In this document: positions 22,412 through 32,129 of the stretch, piece by piece
How the letters are laid out: every line of letters begins with the position of its first letter
Numbering within the stretch: the first letter of the stretch is position 1
NCBI GenBank assembly: GCA_001898185.1
Contig: MKTI01000013.1
Span: 1 to 64,000, forward strand
DNA from: Cellulomonas sp. 73-145
Lineage (GTDB): Bacteria; Actinomycetota; Actinomycetes; Actinomycetales; Cellulomonadaceae
Length of the DNA: 64,000 nucleotides
Direction of reading: 5' to 3'
Position numbers and translations under genes: made by a program
The notes under the pieces: generated by a model
Told to the model about the DNA's origin: nothing
The model's database searches: none
What the model saw: only the letters and a program-made list of their open reading frames with translations

Positions 22412-23391
22412 GGCCGCGAGTCTCCCACGTCGGGCCGGCGCCGCTCGTCGAGATCGGCCGCGCCGGACGGCTCGGGCAGGCCGGCGCGGCGCGCGACGAG
22501 CATCCGTGGCCGGCCGGTCAGGTCGTCCTGCGTCCGGACGTCCTCGTAGAGCCCGGTCGCGGTCGCCGCGTCCCGCGCGGCCGCCGCCTGGACCTCGGCG
22601 TGCTCCATCACCAGCAGACCACCGGGCACCAGCAGCCGGCCGCCGGCGCGCAGCACGGCGCGCGGCACGTCGAGGCCGTCGACCCCGCCGCCGTACAGGG
22701 CCAGGTCCGGGTCGTGGTCGCGCACCTCCGGGTCCACGGGCTCGGCGTCCGGTGGGATGTACGGCGGGTTGGCCACCAGCACGTGCACGCGGCCGGGCAG
22801 CCCCGGCAGCAGCGCGGGGTCCGCCACGTCGCCGTGCAGAGCGACCAGGTGCTCGGCACCGGCCACCGCGCCGTTGCGGGCGGTCAGTGCGACCGCCTGC
22901 TCGGAGAGGTCGACTGCGGTCACCCGGGCCGTCGGCACCTCGGTGGCCACCGCGACGGCGATCGCGCCGGACCCGCAGCACAGGTCGACGACGACCGGCT
23001 CGCTCCCCCCGGCCGCCACCCGGGCGGCCTCCTCGACGGCGACGCCGGCGACCACCTCCGTCTCCGGGCGGGGCACGAACACGCCGGGCTCCACCGCCAG
23101 CGTCAGGTACCGGAACCCGGTGCTGCCGACCAGGTGCTGCAGCGGCTCGCGCCGCCTACGACGCTCCACCAGCTCGGCGAACCGCGACGCGAAGTCGGCC
23201 GGCAGCTCGGGCGGCAGGACGAGGTCGACGCGGTCACGGCCGAGCACGTGCGCCGCGAGCGCGAGCGCGTCGTGCCGTGGGGAGGCGACGCCGGCCTCGA
23301 GCAGCAGCCGCGTCGCGGCGTCGACGAACGGACGCAGCCCGGCGGCGCGGCCGGCGTCGGCTGCCCCGGCCGGAACGCCGTCGCGCGTCAC
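22408..23391 (-). CDS. prmC: Peptide chain release factor N5-glutamine methyltransferase
   Basis: 327 residues from GTG 23389-23391, which overlaps prfA's stop as GTGA. An N-terminal helical bundle recognises release factors. The Rossmann methyltransferase domain has SAM motif [16 protein letters not shown] and the catalytic NPPY in [15 protein letters not shown]. It methylates the Gln of the GGQ motif of RF1/RF2; its target RF1 is the adjacent upstream gene. A C-terminal tail of about 25 charged residues follows the conserved domain. Confidence 0.94.
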   Translation of the reverse strand: MTRDGVPAGAADAGRAAGLRPFVDAATRLLLEAGVASPRHDALALAAHVLGRDRVDLVLPPELPADFASRFAELVERRRRREPLQHLVGSTGFRYLTLAVEPGVFVPRPETEVVAGVAVEEAARVAAGGSEPVVVDLCCGSGAIAVAVATEVPTARVTAVDLSEQAVALTARNGAVAGAEHLVALHGDVADPALLPGLPGRVHVLVANPPYIPPDAEPVDPEVRDHDPDLALYGGGVDGLDVPRAVLRAGGRLLVPGGLLVMEHAEVQAAAARDAATATGLYEDVRTQDDLTGRPRMLVARRAGLPEPSGAADLDERRRPDVGDSRP

Positions 23392-24488
23392 GAGGTGGCG
23401 GCCGCGAGCCGGGCCGCCTCGTCCGCGTCGATCGCCGACTGCACCACGGGGCCCAGGTCGCCGTCGAGCACGGCGTCGAGGTTGTACGCCTTGTAGCCCG
23501 TGCGGTGGTCGGCGATCCGGTTCTCGGGGAAGTTGTAGGTGCGGATGCGTTCCGACCGGTCGACCGTCCGGACCTGCGAGCGCCGGGCCTCCTGCGCCGC
23601 CGCTGCGACCTCCTCCTGACGGGCCGCAAGCAGCCGCGCGCGCAGCACGCGCATCCCCTGCTCCCGGTTCTGCAGCTGCGACTTCTCGTTCTGCATCGAG
23701 ACGACGATGCCCGTGGGCAGGTGCGTGATCCGCACCGCCGAGTCGGTGGTGTTCACCGACTGCCCGCCGGGACCGGAGGACCGGAACACGTCGATGCGCA
23801 GGTCGCCGGGGTCGATGTCCACCTCGGAGTCGTCGTCGGCCTCCGGCAGCACCAGGACGCCCGCCGCCGACGTGTGGATGCGGCCCTGCGACTCCGTCAC
23901 CGGCACCCGCTGCACGCGGTGCACGCCGCCCTCGTACTTCAGGTGCGCCCAGACCCCGTCCTCCGGCGCGACGGTGCCGCGCGCCTTCACGGCGAGGTGC
24001 ACGTCCTTGTACCCGCCGAGGCCGGACTCCGTCGCGTCGAGCACCTGCGTCGCCCAGCCCTGCCGCTCCGCGTACCGGGCGTACATCCGCAGCAGGTCGG
24101 CGGCGAACAGCGCCGACTCCTCGCCGCCCTCCCCCGCCTTGATCTCCAGGATGACGTCGCGCGCGTCGTCGGGGTCCCGCGGCACGAGCACCCGCCGGAG
24201 CCGCCCGGCGGCCTCGTCGGCCGCGGTCTGCAGCGCCGGGAGCTCCGCCGCGAGCTCCGCGGCCTCGCCACCCTCGGCGAGCTCCACCAGCTCGGCGGCT
24301 GCGCGCGCATCGTCGTCGGCCGCCCGCCACACCCGGTAGGCGCCGACCACCCGGCCCAGCTCGGCGTACCGGCGACCGAGCCGGCGCGCCTCCGCCGGGT
24401 CGCCGTGCACCGCCGGATCGGCCAGCCGGGCCTCGATGGCTGCGTGCTCGTCGAGCACCGGCTGCAGGGCGTCGAACGACGCGCTCAT
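23388..24488 (-). CDS. prfA: Peptide chain release factor 1
   Basis: 366 residues. The GGQ catalytic loop is [24 protein letters not shown]. The codon-recognition region and an N-terminal helical domain are complete, with the usual [22 protein letters not shown]. It terminates translation at UAA and UAG. It is followed by prmC with a 4-bp overlap. Upstream is rpmE on the same strand, separated by a strong inverted repeat, so prfA may have its own promoter or depend on read-through. Confidence 0.96.
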   Translation of the reverse strand: MSASFDALQPVLDEHAAIEARLADPAVHGDPAEARRLGRRYAELGRVVGAYRVWRAADDDARAAAELVELAEGGEAAELAAELPALQTAADEAAGRLRRVLVPRDPDDARDVILEIKAGEGGEESALFAADLLRMYARYAERQGWATQVLDATESGLGGYKDVHLAVKARGTVAPEDGVWAHLKYEGGVHRVQRVPVTESQGRIHTSAAGVLVLPEADDDSEVDIDPGDLRIDVFRSSGPGGQSVNTTDSAVRITHLPTGIVVSMQNEKSQLQNREQGMRVLRARLLAARQEEVAAAAQEARRSQVRTVDRSERIRTYNFPENRIADHRTGYKAYNLDAVLDGDLGPVVQSAIDADEAARLAAATS

Positions 24489-24545
24489 GCGTGACCTCCC
24501 GGTCGACCGTTCACGCGGGGTCGCGGCGCACGACCCCGGACAGCA

Positions 24546-24615
24546 CGACAGCGCCGGCGCCCGGGGCGGACGGCCCCGGGAGGGGCGGGTCCGCGCCGAG
24601 GCGCCGGCGCTGTCG
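24546..24615 (-). terminator. Large inverted repeat between rpmE and prfA
   Basis: Perfect 15-bp arms (CGACAGCGCCGGCGC at 24546-24560 and its complement at 24601-24615) flank a 40-base loop. The loop holds a nested GC hairpin (CCGGGGC near 24561 and GCCCCGG near 24573). It begins 5 bases past the rpmE stop. No T-run follows, so it may be a GC-rich actinobacterial terminator, an attenuator or an RNA-processing site controlling prfA expression. Confidence 0.6.
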
Positions 24616-24620
24616 AGGTG

Positions 24621-24833
24621 CTAGCCCTGCTTCTTGCCGTAGCGGGCCTCGAACCGGGCCACGCGGCCACCGGTGTCGAGGATCTTCTGCTTGCCCGTGT
24701 AGAACGGGTGGCAGGCGCTGCAGACGTCGGCGTGGATCTCACCCTTGGTCACGGTGGACCGGGTGACGAAGGTGTTGCCGCACGTGCACGTCACCGTGGT
24801 GGGCACGTACTGCGGGTGGATACCAGACTTCAC
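24621..24833 (-). CDS. rpmE: 50S ribosomal protein L31 (zinc-binding form)
   Basis: 70 residues, full length. The zinc-binding Cys residues are present (TCTCGNTF and VCSACHPFY), so this is the C+ form rather than the zinc-free paralogue induced under zinc starvation. A -10 CATGAT at 24909-24914 on the minus strand suggests a leader of about 70 bases. In mycobacteria rpmE sits between rho and prfA in the same orientation; here a glycosyltransferase gene lies between rpmE and rho. Confidence 0.96.
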   Translation of the reverse strand: MKSGIHPQYVPTTVTCTCGNTFVTRSTVTKGEIHADVCSACHPFYTGKQKILDTGGRVARFEARYGKKQG

Positions 24834-25004
24834 GGGGATCTCCTGTTCGGGGATGTCTCCGGGTCCGGACGCAGGTGCTGCGCCGGTGAACCGGCAGACC
24901 GACAGACAATCATGCCAGAACCACGGACCGGCCCGAAATCATCCCGGCGGACCGGCCGTCGGCCGCCGGCGACCCCGCCGCCGTCCCCCACCTATCCTGG
25001 GCGG
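24834..25004. promoter_or_regulatory. Divergent promoter region rpmE / glycosyltransferase
   Basis: The leftward -10 CATGAT (24909-24914) serves rpmE. The rightward -10 TATCCT (24993-24998) lies 6 bases before the glycosyltransferase ATG, so that mRNA is expected to be leaderless. No Zur-type operator was obvious to me. Confidence 0.45.
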
Positions 25005-26174
25005 ATGTCCGCCTCGCCCCCGTCCGACGAGGTGCGGCCGCTGACCATCGGTCTGCTGCTGGACGACGGGCTCGACCGTCCGGACGGTGTGCAGCAGTAC
25101 GTGCTCGCGCTCGCCCGGCACCTGACGGCCCGGGGGCACACCGTGCACCTGGTCGCCTCCACCACCCGTCGCACGGACCTGGAGAACCTCCACGTGCTGG
25201 GCCGTCACCTCGGCGTGCGCGTCAACGGCAACGTGGTGCGAACGCCCCTGCCGGCTTCGGCCGCCTCGGTGCGCCGACTGCTCGCGCAGGTGCCCTTCGA
25301 CGTGCTGCACGTGCAGCTGCCGCACTCCCCCCTGCTGACCGGGCGGGTGGTGCGGCGGGCCGCTGCCGACGTGGCCGTGGTCGGGACGTTCCTGATCCTG
25401 CCGGACTCCCCCCGGGTGGCCCTGGCCACCCGGGCGCTCGGGCTGGCGGAGCGGCGCACGCTGCGGCGGTTCCACGAGGTGATCGCCCTGTCCGAGCCGG
25501 CCGGCGAGTTCGCCCAGCGAGCCTTCGGGGTGACGTCGACCGCGATCGGCATGCCGCTGGACCTGTCGGCGTTCCCGGCGGGACCCGTGCAGGCCACCGC
25601 CGGCGGGACCACCGAGATCGTGTTCCTCGGGCGGCTCGTGGAGCGCAAGGGCCCCCGGGAGCTGGTCGCGGCGCTGGCGCTGATGGAGCGCGAGCGGATG
25701 ACGAGCCGGCCCTGGACCCTCACCCTGGCCGGCGGGGGGCCGCTGGTCGACGAGCTGCACCGTGCGGTGCGCACCGGCGGTCTGACGGAACGGGTGCGCA
25801 TGCCGGGGTTCGTCGCGGAGGAGGAGAAGGCGCAGCTGCTGGCCGGCGCCGGGCTCGTCGTCCTGCCCTCGACGGGCGGCGAGAGCTTCGGCATCTCGGT
25901 GGTCGAGGCGCTGGCCTGCGCCGGCGGCCCGGTGCTGGCGGGTGACAACGCCGGGTACCGCACCACGATGGCGGGCGTCGAGGAGCAGCTGGTGGACGCG
26001 CGGGACATCCGTGCGCTCGCGCGCACGCTGGCACGCTGGGTCGACGCGGACGACGACGAGCGCGCCGCCGCCGTCCGGCGTCAGCGCGCGGCCGTGCACC
26101 GGTTCGACGCCGACCTGGTCATGGACCAGGTCGAGGCGGTGTACCGCCGGGCGGTGCGGGCGGCCGGGCGCTGA
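25005..26174 (+). CDS. GT4-family glycosyltransferase
   Basis: 389 residues from ATG 25005. GT-B fold: the N-terminal domain has LLLDDGLDRPDGVQQYVLALARHLTARGH, the C-terminal domain EIVFLGRLVERKGPRELVAAL, and the E-x7-E nucleotide-sugar motif is GESFGISVVEALA. It resembles actinobacterial phosphatidylinositol mannosyltransferases and other retaining GDP/UDP-sugar transferases; donor and acceptor cannot be set from sequence. It has no membrane helix. It stands alone, on the opposite strand to its rho-rpmE neighbours, and ends at a strong bidirectional terminator. Confidence 0.88.
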   Translation: MSASPPSDEVRPLTIGLLLDDGLDRPDGVQQYVLALARHLTARGHTVHLVASTTRRTDLENLHVLGRHLGVRVNGNVVRTPLPASAASVRRLLAQVPFDVLHVQLPHSPLLTGRVVRRAAADVAVVGTFLILPDSPRVALATRALGLAERRTLRRFHEVIALSEPAGEFAQRAFGVTSTAIGMPLDLSAFPAGPVQATAGGTTEIVFLGRLVERKGPRELVAALALMERERMTSRPWTLTLAGGGPLVDELHRAVRTGGLTERVRMPGFVAEEEKAQLLAGAGLVVLPSTGGESFGISVVEALACAGGPVLAGDNAGYRTTMAGVEEQLVDARDIRALARTLARWVDADDDERAAAVRRQRAAVHRFDADLVMDQVEAVYRRAVRAAGR

Positions 26175-26182
26175 CGCGGTGG

Positions 26183-26212
26183 CCGCCCGCACCGGTGGCC
26201 CGGTGCGGGCGG
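26183..26212. terminator. Bidirectional terminator between glycosyltransferase and rho
   Basis: Perfect 13-bp stem CCGCCCGCACCGG (26183-26195) with its complement at 26200-26212 and a 4-base loop TGGC. It occupies the 45-bp gap between two convergent genes. There is no T-tract, as is common for high-GC actinobacterial hairpin terminators. Confidence 0.75.
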
Positions 26213-26219
26213 GACGGCG

Positions 26220-28322
26220 TCAGACGGTGCGGCCGATGGTGTCCTCGAGGATCGAGGGGCCACCGGGGGTCGTCTTCTGCACCTGCAGCAGGAACTCGAC
26301 GTTCGACTTCGTCTCCCGCAGCTTGCCGAGCAGCAGCTCGATCGCCTGCTGCTGGTCGAGCGCTCCGAGCACGCGGCGCAGCTTGTAGACGATCTTCAGC
26401 TCGTCGGTGGACATGAGGATCTCCTCGCGGCGGGTGCCGGACGCGTTGACGTCCACCGCCGGGAAGATCCGCTTGTCCGCCAGCGACCGGGACAGCCGCA
26501 GCTCCATGTTCCCGGTGCCCTTGAACTCCTCGAAGATGATGTCGTCCATCTTCGAGCCCGTCTCCACGAGCGCGGACGCGACGATCGTCAGCGAGCCGCC
26601 GTTCTCGATGTTGCGCGCGGCGCCGAAGAACTTCTTCGGCGGGTAGAGCGCCGCGGCGTCGACACCGCCGGACAGGATGCGCCCGGAGGCCGGTGCCGCG
26701 AGGTTGTACGCGCGGGACAGCCGGGTGATCGAGTCGAGCAGCACCACGACGTCCTGGCCCAGCTCGACCAGGCGCTTGGCCCGCTCGATCGCCAGCTCGG
26801 CGACGATCGTGTGGTCCGACGCGGGCCGGTCGAAGGTCGAGGCGATCACCTCGCCCTTCACCGTCCGCTCCATGTCGGTGACCTCCTCGGGGCGCTCGTC
26901 GACGAGCACGACCATGAGGTGGACCTCGGGGTTGTTCGCGGTGATCGAGTTGGCGATCTGCTGCATGATGATCGTCTTGCCCGCCTTGGGCGGCGCGACG
27001 ATGAGGCCGCGCTGGCCCTTGCCGATGGGCGCGACGATGTCGATCACGCGGGGCGTCAGCCGGGTCGGCTCCGTCTCCAGGCGCAGGCGCTCCTGCGGGT
27101 ACAGCGGCGTCAGCTTGCCGAACTCGGGCCGCTGACGGGCCTGCTCCGGCGTCAGGCCGTTGACGGTGTCGAGCCGCACCAGCGCGTTGAACTTGTTCGG
27201 CCGGTTGCCCGCGGGCGGCAGCTCGCCCTCACGGGGCTGGCGCACGGCACCGGTGATCGCGTCACCGCGGCGCAGCCCGGCCTTCTTCACCTGGCCGAGG
27301 CTGACGTACACGTCGTGCGGACCCGGCAGGTAGCCGCTGGTCCGCACGAAGGCGTACGACTCGAGCACGTCGAGGATGCCCGCGACGGGCAGCAGCACGT
27401 CGTCCTCGGACAGCTCGACCTCGTTGTCGAGGCCGAGCACGTCCGGACCGTTGGGGCCCCGGCCGCGGCCGCGCTTGCGGTCCCGGTCGCGGTAGCGGTC
27501 CCGGGACCGACGACGACGGCCGTTCCCGTCGCCCTCGTCGCCGGCGTCGGTGCGCTCGCCCTGCCCGACCGGGCCCTGGGTGCGCTCGGTGCGCTGCTGG
27601 CGGTCGCCGCGGACGAAGCCCTCGCGCTCGTAGCGGAGGCGGTCCTGAGCCGGCCGCTCGCCGCTCTGACGCTCCTCGTCGGGGCGGCCCGGACCCTCGG
27701 CTCCCGTCTCGGCGGTGGGCTCGGCGGCGCGCGGCTCCGCGCGGTCCGCATCGTCGGCACGGACGGGCGCACCGGCACCGCGACCGGCGCGGCGGCTGCG
27801 GCGCTCGGCGTTGACGCCGACGACGGCCTCGGCCGCACGGGCCGCACGGTCCTCGCGGTCGTCCTGGTGCGCGGTCGTCCGGGCGTCGAGCGCTGCCTCG
27901 AGGCCCGCGAGGGCGTCCTGCGCGCCACGGACGGGGCGCGCCTCGTCGTCTCCGGAACCGAGGGGTGCACGCACGGGCCGCGCCGCGCGCCGGGGCGGCC
28001 GCTCCGCCCGCTCGGTCGTCCGGACTGCGGGCTCGTCCGCGCGCTCGGGCAACGCGAGCGTTGCCGTGGTCTGGGGTGCGACGGCCGGCTCGGCGGCCAC
28101 CCGCCGCACCTCCCGCGGGCGGCTCTCCTGCGATGCCGGGCCCGCCGTGCCGCGTGCGGCGCCGATCGCCTGCACCAGCTCGCCCTTGCGCATCTTGGAG
28201 GTGCCCTTCACGCCGAGCTGGGCCGCCATGGCCTGCAGCTCGGGGAGCCGGAGGGCGGACAGCCCCCCGGTACGGGCGGTACCGCCGGAACTCGTCACGG
28301 CGGTGTCGATGGTGTCTGTCAC
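26220..28322 (-). CDS. rho: Transcription termination factor Rho with large N-terminal insertion
   Basis: 700 residues from GTG 28320-28322, preceded by GGGGGAAGG. An N-terminal Rho_N helical domain ([20 protein letters not shown]) is followed by a roughly 260-residue Arg/Asp/Glu-rich low-complexity insert with [16 protein letters not shown]. Then come the RNA-binding cold-shock-like domain ([20 protein letters not shown]) and the ATPase core with Walker [13 protein letters not shown]. Such inserts are typical of actinobacterial Rho and add RNA affinity. The leader is long (about 245 bases). It is the essential terminator of untranslated transcripts. Confidence 0.96.
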   Translation of the reverse strand: MTDTIDTAVTSSGGTARTGGLSALRLPELQAMAAQLGVKGTSKMRKGELVQAIGAARGTAGPASQESRPREVRRVAAEPAVAPQTTATLALPERADEPAVRTTERAERPPRRAARPVRAPLGSGDDEARPVRGAQDALAGLEAALDARTTAHQDDREDRAARAAEAVVGVNAERRSRRAGRGAGAPVRADDADRAEPRAAEPTAETGAEGPGRPDEERQSGERPAQDRLRYEREGFVRGDRQQRTERTQGPVGQGERTDAGDEGDGNGRRRRSRDRYRDRDRKRGRGRGPNGPDVLGLDNEVELSEDDVLLPVAGILDVLESYAFVRTSGYLPGPHDVYVSLGQVKKAGLRRGDAITGAVRQPREGELPPAGNRPNKFNALVRLDTVNGLTPEQARQRPEFGKLTPLYPQERLRLETEPTRLTPRVIDIVAPIGKGQRGLIVAPPKAGKTIIMQQIANSITANNPEVHLMVVLVDERPEEVTDMERTVKGEVIASTFDRPASDHTIVAELAIERAKRLVELGQDVVVLLDSITRLSRAYNLAAPASGRILSGGVDAAALYPPKKFFGAARNIENGGSLTIVASALVETGSKMDDIIFEEFKGTGNMELRLSRSLADKRIFPAVDVNASGTRREEILMSTDELKIVYKLRRVLGALDQQQAIELLLGKLRETKSNVEFLLQVQKTTPGGPSILEDTIGRTV

Positions 28323-28615
28323 GAAGGACCCTTCCCCCTCGTCGGGCCTCCCGACGCTCGTCGGGCCGGCCGTCGCCCGGTCCGGGACCGGGCGGTGGTG
28401 GAGCCGCACGGAAGACGTTCGACGACGTCAGCTCACGTGGGCGGGGCGTTCCCGTTCGTCGACTCGTGCCGAACGTGTGCGGGGTGCTGGTGCACCGGTC
28501 CAGGCGGTCCCGACCGTGCCGGGGCCGCGAAACCGTCGCTCCTGCGATGAGGACGAGGTCCGGGGAACGGCACGATGCTAGCACCGGCGAACGTCCCGAC
28601 CGCCGCGCGTCGCTC
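28323..28615 (-). promoter_or_regulatory. rho leader and promoter region
   Basis: No gene was seen. A minus-strand -10 TAGCAT at 28575-28580 would give a transcript starting near 28568 and a leader of roughly 245 bases before the rho GTG. No good -35 is visible. Long rho leaders support autoregulation by Rho in other bacteria; that is inference here. Confidence 0.4.
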
Positions 28616-28654
28616 GGCGTGGACAGCTGCGTCGGTGCTGGCAGCGGCCACGCC
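28616..28654 (-). terminator. Hairpin after thrB
   Basis: Outer stem GGCGTGG (28616-28622) pairs with CCACGCC (28648-28654). Inner stem GCTGC (28626-28630) pairs with GCAGC (28641-28645). It lies two bases past the thrB stop on the minus strand, consistent with termination of the threonine operon before the rho promoter. Confidence 0.5.
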
Positions 28655-28656
28655 GG

Positions 28657-29595
28657 TCAGTGGAGGAGGGACCGCTCGGCGACGGCCCCGCGCGGGTCCA
28701 CCGGCAGGGGCAGAACCCGCCAGCCGGCCATCACGCCGCCGAACGCCGCCGCGATCGCCGCGTCCGCATCGGTACCGCCGTCCGGCGTGCGGCGCGCCAG
28801 CACCAGCACCGTGGGGCCCGCGCCGGACACCACGGCGGCGACCCCCTGCCGCCGCAGCGCCCCGACCAGCGCCAGCGAGTCCGGCATCACGGCGCGTCGG
28901 TACTCCTGGTGCAGCCGGTCCTCGGTGGCGGGCAGCAGCAGGTCCGGCCGACGGCCGAGCGCCTCGACCAGGAGCGCGGCACGGCCGGCCTCGAAGGCGG
29001 CGTCGCCGTGCGGCACCTGGGCGGGCAGCACGCTGCGTGCGGTCCGCGTCGACAGGTGCTGCGGCGGCACCACGGCCACGGGCAGCACGTCGGGGTGCAC
29101 GGGCAGCCGGGCGGCGCGCACCCCCGAGTCGTCGGACCAGGCGACGGTCGCACCCCCGAGCAGTGCGGGCGCGGCGTTGTCCGGGTGTCCCTCCATCTGC
29201 GTCGCCAGGGCGAGGCAGGTGTCGTCGTCCAGCGCGTCGGGGTCGCTGATCAGGCCGCGCGCGGCCAGGATGCCGGCGACGACGGCCGCCGCGGACGACC
29301 CCAGGCCCCGCCCGTGCGGGATGCGGTTGTGGCACACCAGGTGCAGGCCCACCTGCGAGGCGCCGACGTGGTCCAGCGCCAGCCGGACCGCCCGGACCAC
29401 CAGGTGCTTCTCGTCGTCCGGCACCTGCCCGGCGCCCTCCCCGGAGACCTCGACCGTGGCGCCCGGCGAGCCGACGGCGCGCACCTCCAGCTCGTCGTGG
29501 AGGGACAGCGCGACGCCGAGCGCGTCGAAGCCGGGACCGAGGTTCGCGCTCGTGGCGGGCACGCGGACGTGCACCCGGTCGGCGGCCAGACGCAT
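28657..29595 (-). CDS. thrB: Homoserine kinase
   Basis: 312 residues, GHMP kinase. It has the N-terminal VRVPATSANLGPGFDALGVAL, the ATP-binding GHMP motif IPHGRGLGSSAAAVVAGILAA and the C-terminal ADAAIAAAFGG region. It phosphorylates homoserine to O-phosphohomoserine for threonine synthase, encoded by the adjacent thrC (3-bp gap). It is the last gene of hom-thrC-thrB. No unusual features were seen. Confidence 0.96.
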   Translation of the reverse strand: MRLAADRVHVRVPATSANLGPGFDALGVALSLHDELEVRAVGSPGATVEVSGEGAGQVPDDEKHLVVRAVRLALDHVGASQVGLHLVCHNRIPHGRGLGSSAAAVVAGILAARGLISDPDALDDDTCLALATQMEGHPDNAAPALLGGATVAWSDDSGVRAARLPVHPDVLPVAVVPPQHLSTRTARSVLPAQVPHGDAAFEAGRAALLVEALGRRPDLLLPATEDRLHQEYRRAVMPDSLALVGALRRQGVAAVVSGAGPTVLVLARRTPDGGTDADAAIAAAFGGVMAGWRVLPLPVDPRGAVAERSLLH

Positions 29596-29598
29596 CGC

Positions 29599-30690
29599 TC
29601 AGTCCAGGCCGAGGGCGTCGGCGATGGACACGACGTCCGCCGACACGCGAACGGGCTGCACGTCACTGCCGTCGGCCGTGCGCAGCGCCCACTGCGGGTC
29701 CTTCAGGCCGTGCCCGGTCACCGTGACGGTGATCCGCAGGCCGGCCGGGATGCGACCCGCCTCCGACAGCGCCAGCAGGCCGGCGACGCCGGTGGCCGAC
29801 GCAGGTTCGACGAACACGCCCTCCTGCGCGGAGAGGAACCGGTGCGCGGCCAGGATCTGCTCGTCGGTCACCGACTCGATGAGACCGCCGGAGGTGTCCC
29901 GCGCGTCCTCGGCCTGCGCCCACGACGCGGGGTTGCCGATGCGGATGGCCGTGGCGATCGTCTCCGGGGCGTCCACCGGGTGGCCCAGCACGATCGGTGC
30001 GGCGCCGGCCGCCTGGAAGCCCCACATCGCAGGGGTGCGGCTCGCCACGGCCGGGAGACCCGACCCGCCGTCGAGGCCCGCGTACTCGCGGTAGCCCTTC
30101 CAGTACGCGGTGATGTTGCCGGCGTTGCCGACGGGCAGCACGTGCACGTCCGGGGCGTCGCCGAGCGAGTCGACGATCTCGAAGGCCGCCGTCTTCTGCC
30201 CCTCGATGCGGTCGGGGTTGACCGAGTTCACCAGCTCGACCGGGTAGGCCTCGGCGAGCTTGCGGGCCGCGACCAGGCAGTCGTCGAAGTTCCCGTCCAC
30301 CTGCAGCAGCCGGGCGCCGTGCGCCACCGCCTGGCTCAGCTTGCCCATCGCGATCTTGCCCTCCGGCACCAGCACGGCGCAGACCATGCCCGCGCGCGCG
30401 GCGTAGGCGGCGGCCGAGGCCGAGGTGTTGCCGGTGGACGCGCACACGACGGCCTTGGCACCGCGTCCGGCCGCGGCCGAGATCGCGGTGGTCATGCCGC
30501 GGTCCTTGAAGGAGCCGGTCGGGTTCATGCCCTCGACCTTGAGGTGCACCTCCGCACCGATCCGGGCGGACAGCACGGGGGCCGGCACCAGCGGCGTACC
30601 GCCCTCGGCGAGGGTGACCACCTTCTGCTGGACGTGGGCGGGGAGGCGGTCGGCGTACTCGGCGATCACGCCTCGCCACTGGTGGGCCAT
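29599..30690 (-). CDS. thrC: Threonine synthase
   Basis: 363 residues from ATG 30688-30690, sharing one base with the hom stop. This is the short class of PLP fold type II threonine synthase. The PLP lysine is in [12 protein letters not shown]; the phosphate cradle is in [13 protein letters not shown]. It converts O-phosphohomoserine to threonine. It is coupled upstream to hom and downstream to thrB. Open frame upstream of the ATG is antisense bias. Confidence 0.97.
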   Translation of the reverse strand: MAHQWRGVIAEYADRLPAHVQQKVVTLAEGGTPLVPAPVLSARIGAEVHLKVEGMNPTGSFKDRGMTTAISAAAGRGAKAVVCASTGNTSASAAAYAARAGMVCAVLVPEGKIAMGKLSQAVAHGARLLQVDGNFDDCLVAARKLAEAYPVELVNSVNPDRIEGQKTAAFEIVDSLGDAPDVHVLPVGNAGNITAYWKGYREYAGLDGGSGLPAVASRTPAMWGFQAAGAAPIVLGHPVDAPETIATAIRIGNPASWAQAEDARDTSGGLIESVTDEQILAAHRFLSAQEGVFVEPASATGVAGLLALSEAGRIPAGLRITVTVTGHGLKDPQWALRTADGSDVQPVRVSADVVSIADALGLD

Positions 30691-32003
30691 CAGGCTCCCT
30701 CGACTCGCAGGACGGACAGCACGGCTCGCACCACGGCGAGCTCCGCGATGGCGGCGACGGTGGCGCGGAGGTTCGCCTCGGACGCGATATGCGTGGTGAT
30801 CACCAGGTGCGCGGCATCGCCTGCGGCCGGCGACTGGCGCACCGCCTCGATGGACACCTCGTGCTCGGCGAGGAGGGCGGCCACCTGGGCCAGCACACCG
30901 GGACGGTCCTCCACGTCCAGGCGCACCTGGTACCGGGCGCGGCCGGCACCGGCCGGCAGCACCGGGAGGTCCGCGTAGGACGACTCGACCGGACCCTTGC
31001 CACCGAGCACGCGGTGCCGCGCCACCGAGACGACGTCGCCGAGCACCGCGGAGGCGGTCGGGGCGCCGCCGGCACCACGGCCGAGGAACATCAGCTCCCC
31101 GGCGGCGTCGGACTCGACGAACACGGCGTTGAACGAGCCGCCGACCTTGGCCAGCGGATGCCCCTCCGGCACCAGCGACGGGTGCACCTGAACCAGGACG
31201 CCGTCCCGGCCGGCCTCCTCGTCGTGCACCCGCTCCGCGATGGCGAGCAGCTTGAGCACGTGGCCGGTGCGCGCCGCCCACGCCACGTCGTCCGCCGTCA
31301 GGGCCGTGATGCCCTCCCGGCCGACGTCGTCCAGCGAGACCCGGGTGTGGAACGCGAGCGAGGCGAGGATGGCGGCCTTCGCCGCGGCGTCGTACCCCTC
31401 GACGTCCGCCGTCGGGTCCGCCTCGGCGTAGCCGAGCGCCTGCGCCTCCTTGACCGCCATGTCGAGGTCGAGACCCTCGGCGGCCATCCGGTCGAGCACG
31501 TAGTTGGTGGTGCCGTTGACGATGCCGAGCACGCGCTGCACACCGTCGCCCGCGAGGGACTCGCGCACCGCGCGCACCACCGGCACGGCACCGGCCACGG
31601 CCGCCTCGAAGTATAGGTCGACACCGGCCGCCTCCGCCGCCGCGTAGAGCGTCGGACCGTCCTGCGCGAGGAGCGCCTTGTTCGCGGTCACCACCGCGGC
31701 ACCGTGGGAGATCGCCTCGAGGATCAGGCTGCGGGCGGGCTCGATGCCACCCATCAGCTCGACCACCACGTCCGCCCGGCGGACCAGGGCCTGCGCGTCG
31801 GTGGTGAGGAGGGCGGGGTCCACGACGGGGTCACGCTCGGCGTCGAGGCTGCGGACGGCGACCCCGACGATCGTCAGCGGCGCCCCGACGCGCGCGGCCA
31901 GGTCGTCGGCCTGCTCGGTGAGCAGCCGGACCACCTGGGTGCCGACCACGCCGCAGCCGAGGACGGCCACGCGCAACGGTCCGGAGGTGGGCGCAGCGCT
32001 CAC
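30690..32003 (-). CDS. hom: Homoserine dehydrogenase
   Basis: 437 residues from GTG 32001-32003 with GAGGAGAGG upstream. It has an N-terminal NAD(P) Rossmann domain ([17 protein letters not shown]), the catalytic region ([45 protein letters not shown]) and a C-terminal ACT domain ([28 protein letters not shown]), which implies threonine feedback inhibition. It is monofunctional, without the aspartokinase half. It is the branch-point enzyme for threonine and methionine. Confidence 0.97.
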   Translation of the reverse strand: MSAAPTSGPLRVAVLGCGVVGTQVVRLLTEQADDLAARVGAPLTIVGVAVRSLDAERDPVVDPALLTTDAQALVRRADVVVELMGGIEPARSLILEAISHGAAVVTANKALLAQDGPTLYAAAEAAGVDLYFEAAVAGAVPVVRAVRESLAGDGVQRVLGIVNGTTNYVLDRMAAEGLDLDMAVKEAQALGYAEADPTADVEGYDAAAKAAILASLAFHTRVSLDDVGREGITALTADDVAWAARTGHVLKLLAIAERVHDEEAGRDGVLVQVHPSLVPEGHPLAKVGGSFNAVFVESDAAGELMFLGRGAGGAPTASAVLGDVVSVARHRVLGGKGPVESSYADLPVLPAGAGRARYQVRLDVEDRPGVLAQVAALLAEHEVSIEAVRQSPAAGDAAHLVITTHIASEANLRATVAAIAELAVVRAVLSVLRVEGA

Positions 32004-32035
32004 GGGTACCTCTCCTCGTGGGGGTGTCGGCGCAT

Positions 32036-32041
32036 ACGATA
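32036..32041 (-). promoter_or_regulatory. -10 box of the hom-thrC-thrB operon
   Basis: The minus strand reads TATCGT within GTATCGTATG in the 126-bp gap between lysA and hom. The predicted start near 32029 gives a 26-base leader with a good ribosome site. The -35 (GACACC) is weak. Confidence 0.45.
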
Positions 32042-32129
32042 CGGGCCGCCGTCGCGGCGGTGTCCGGGCCGATCAGGGGTCGGGCAGACCGTCTCGGCCG
32101 CCGCAGGGCGACGCCCGGGACCGGGTGGA

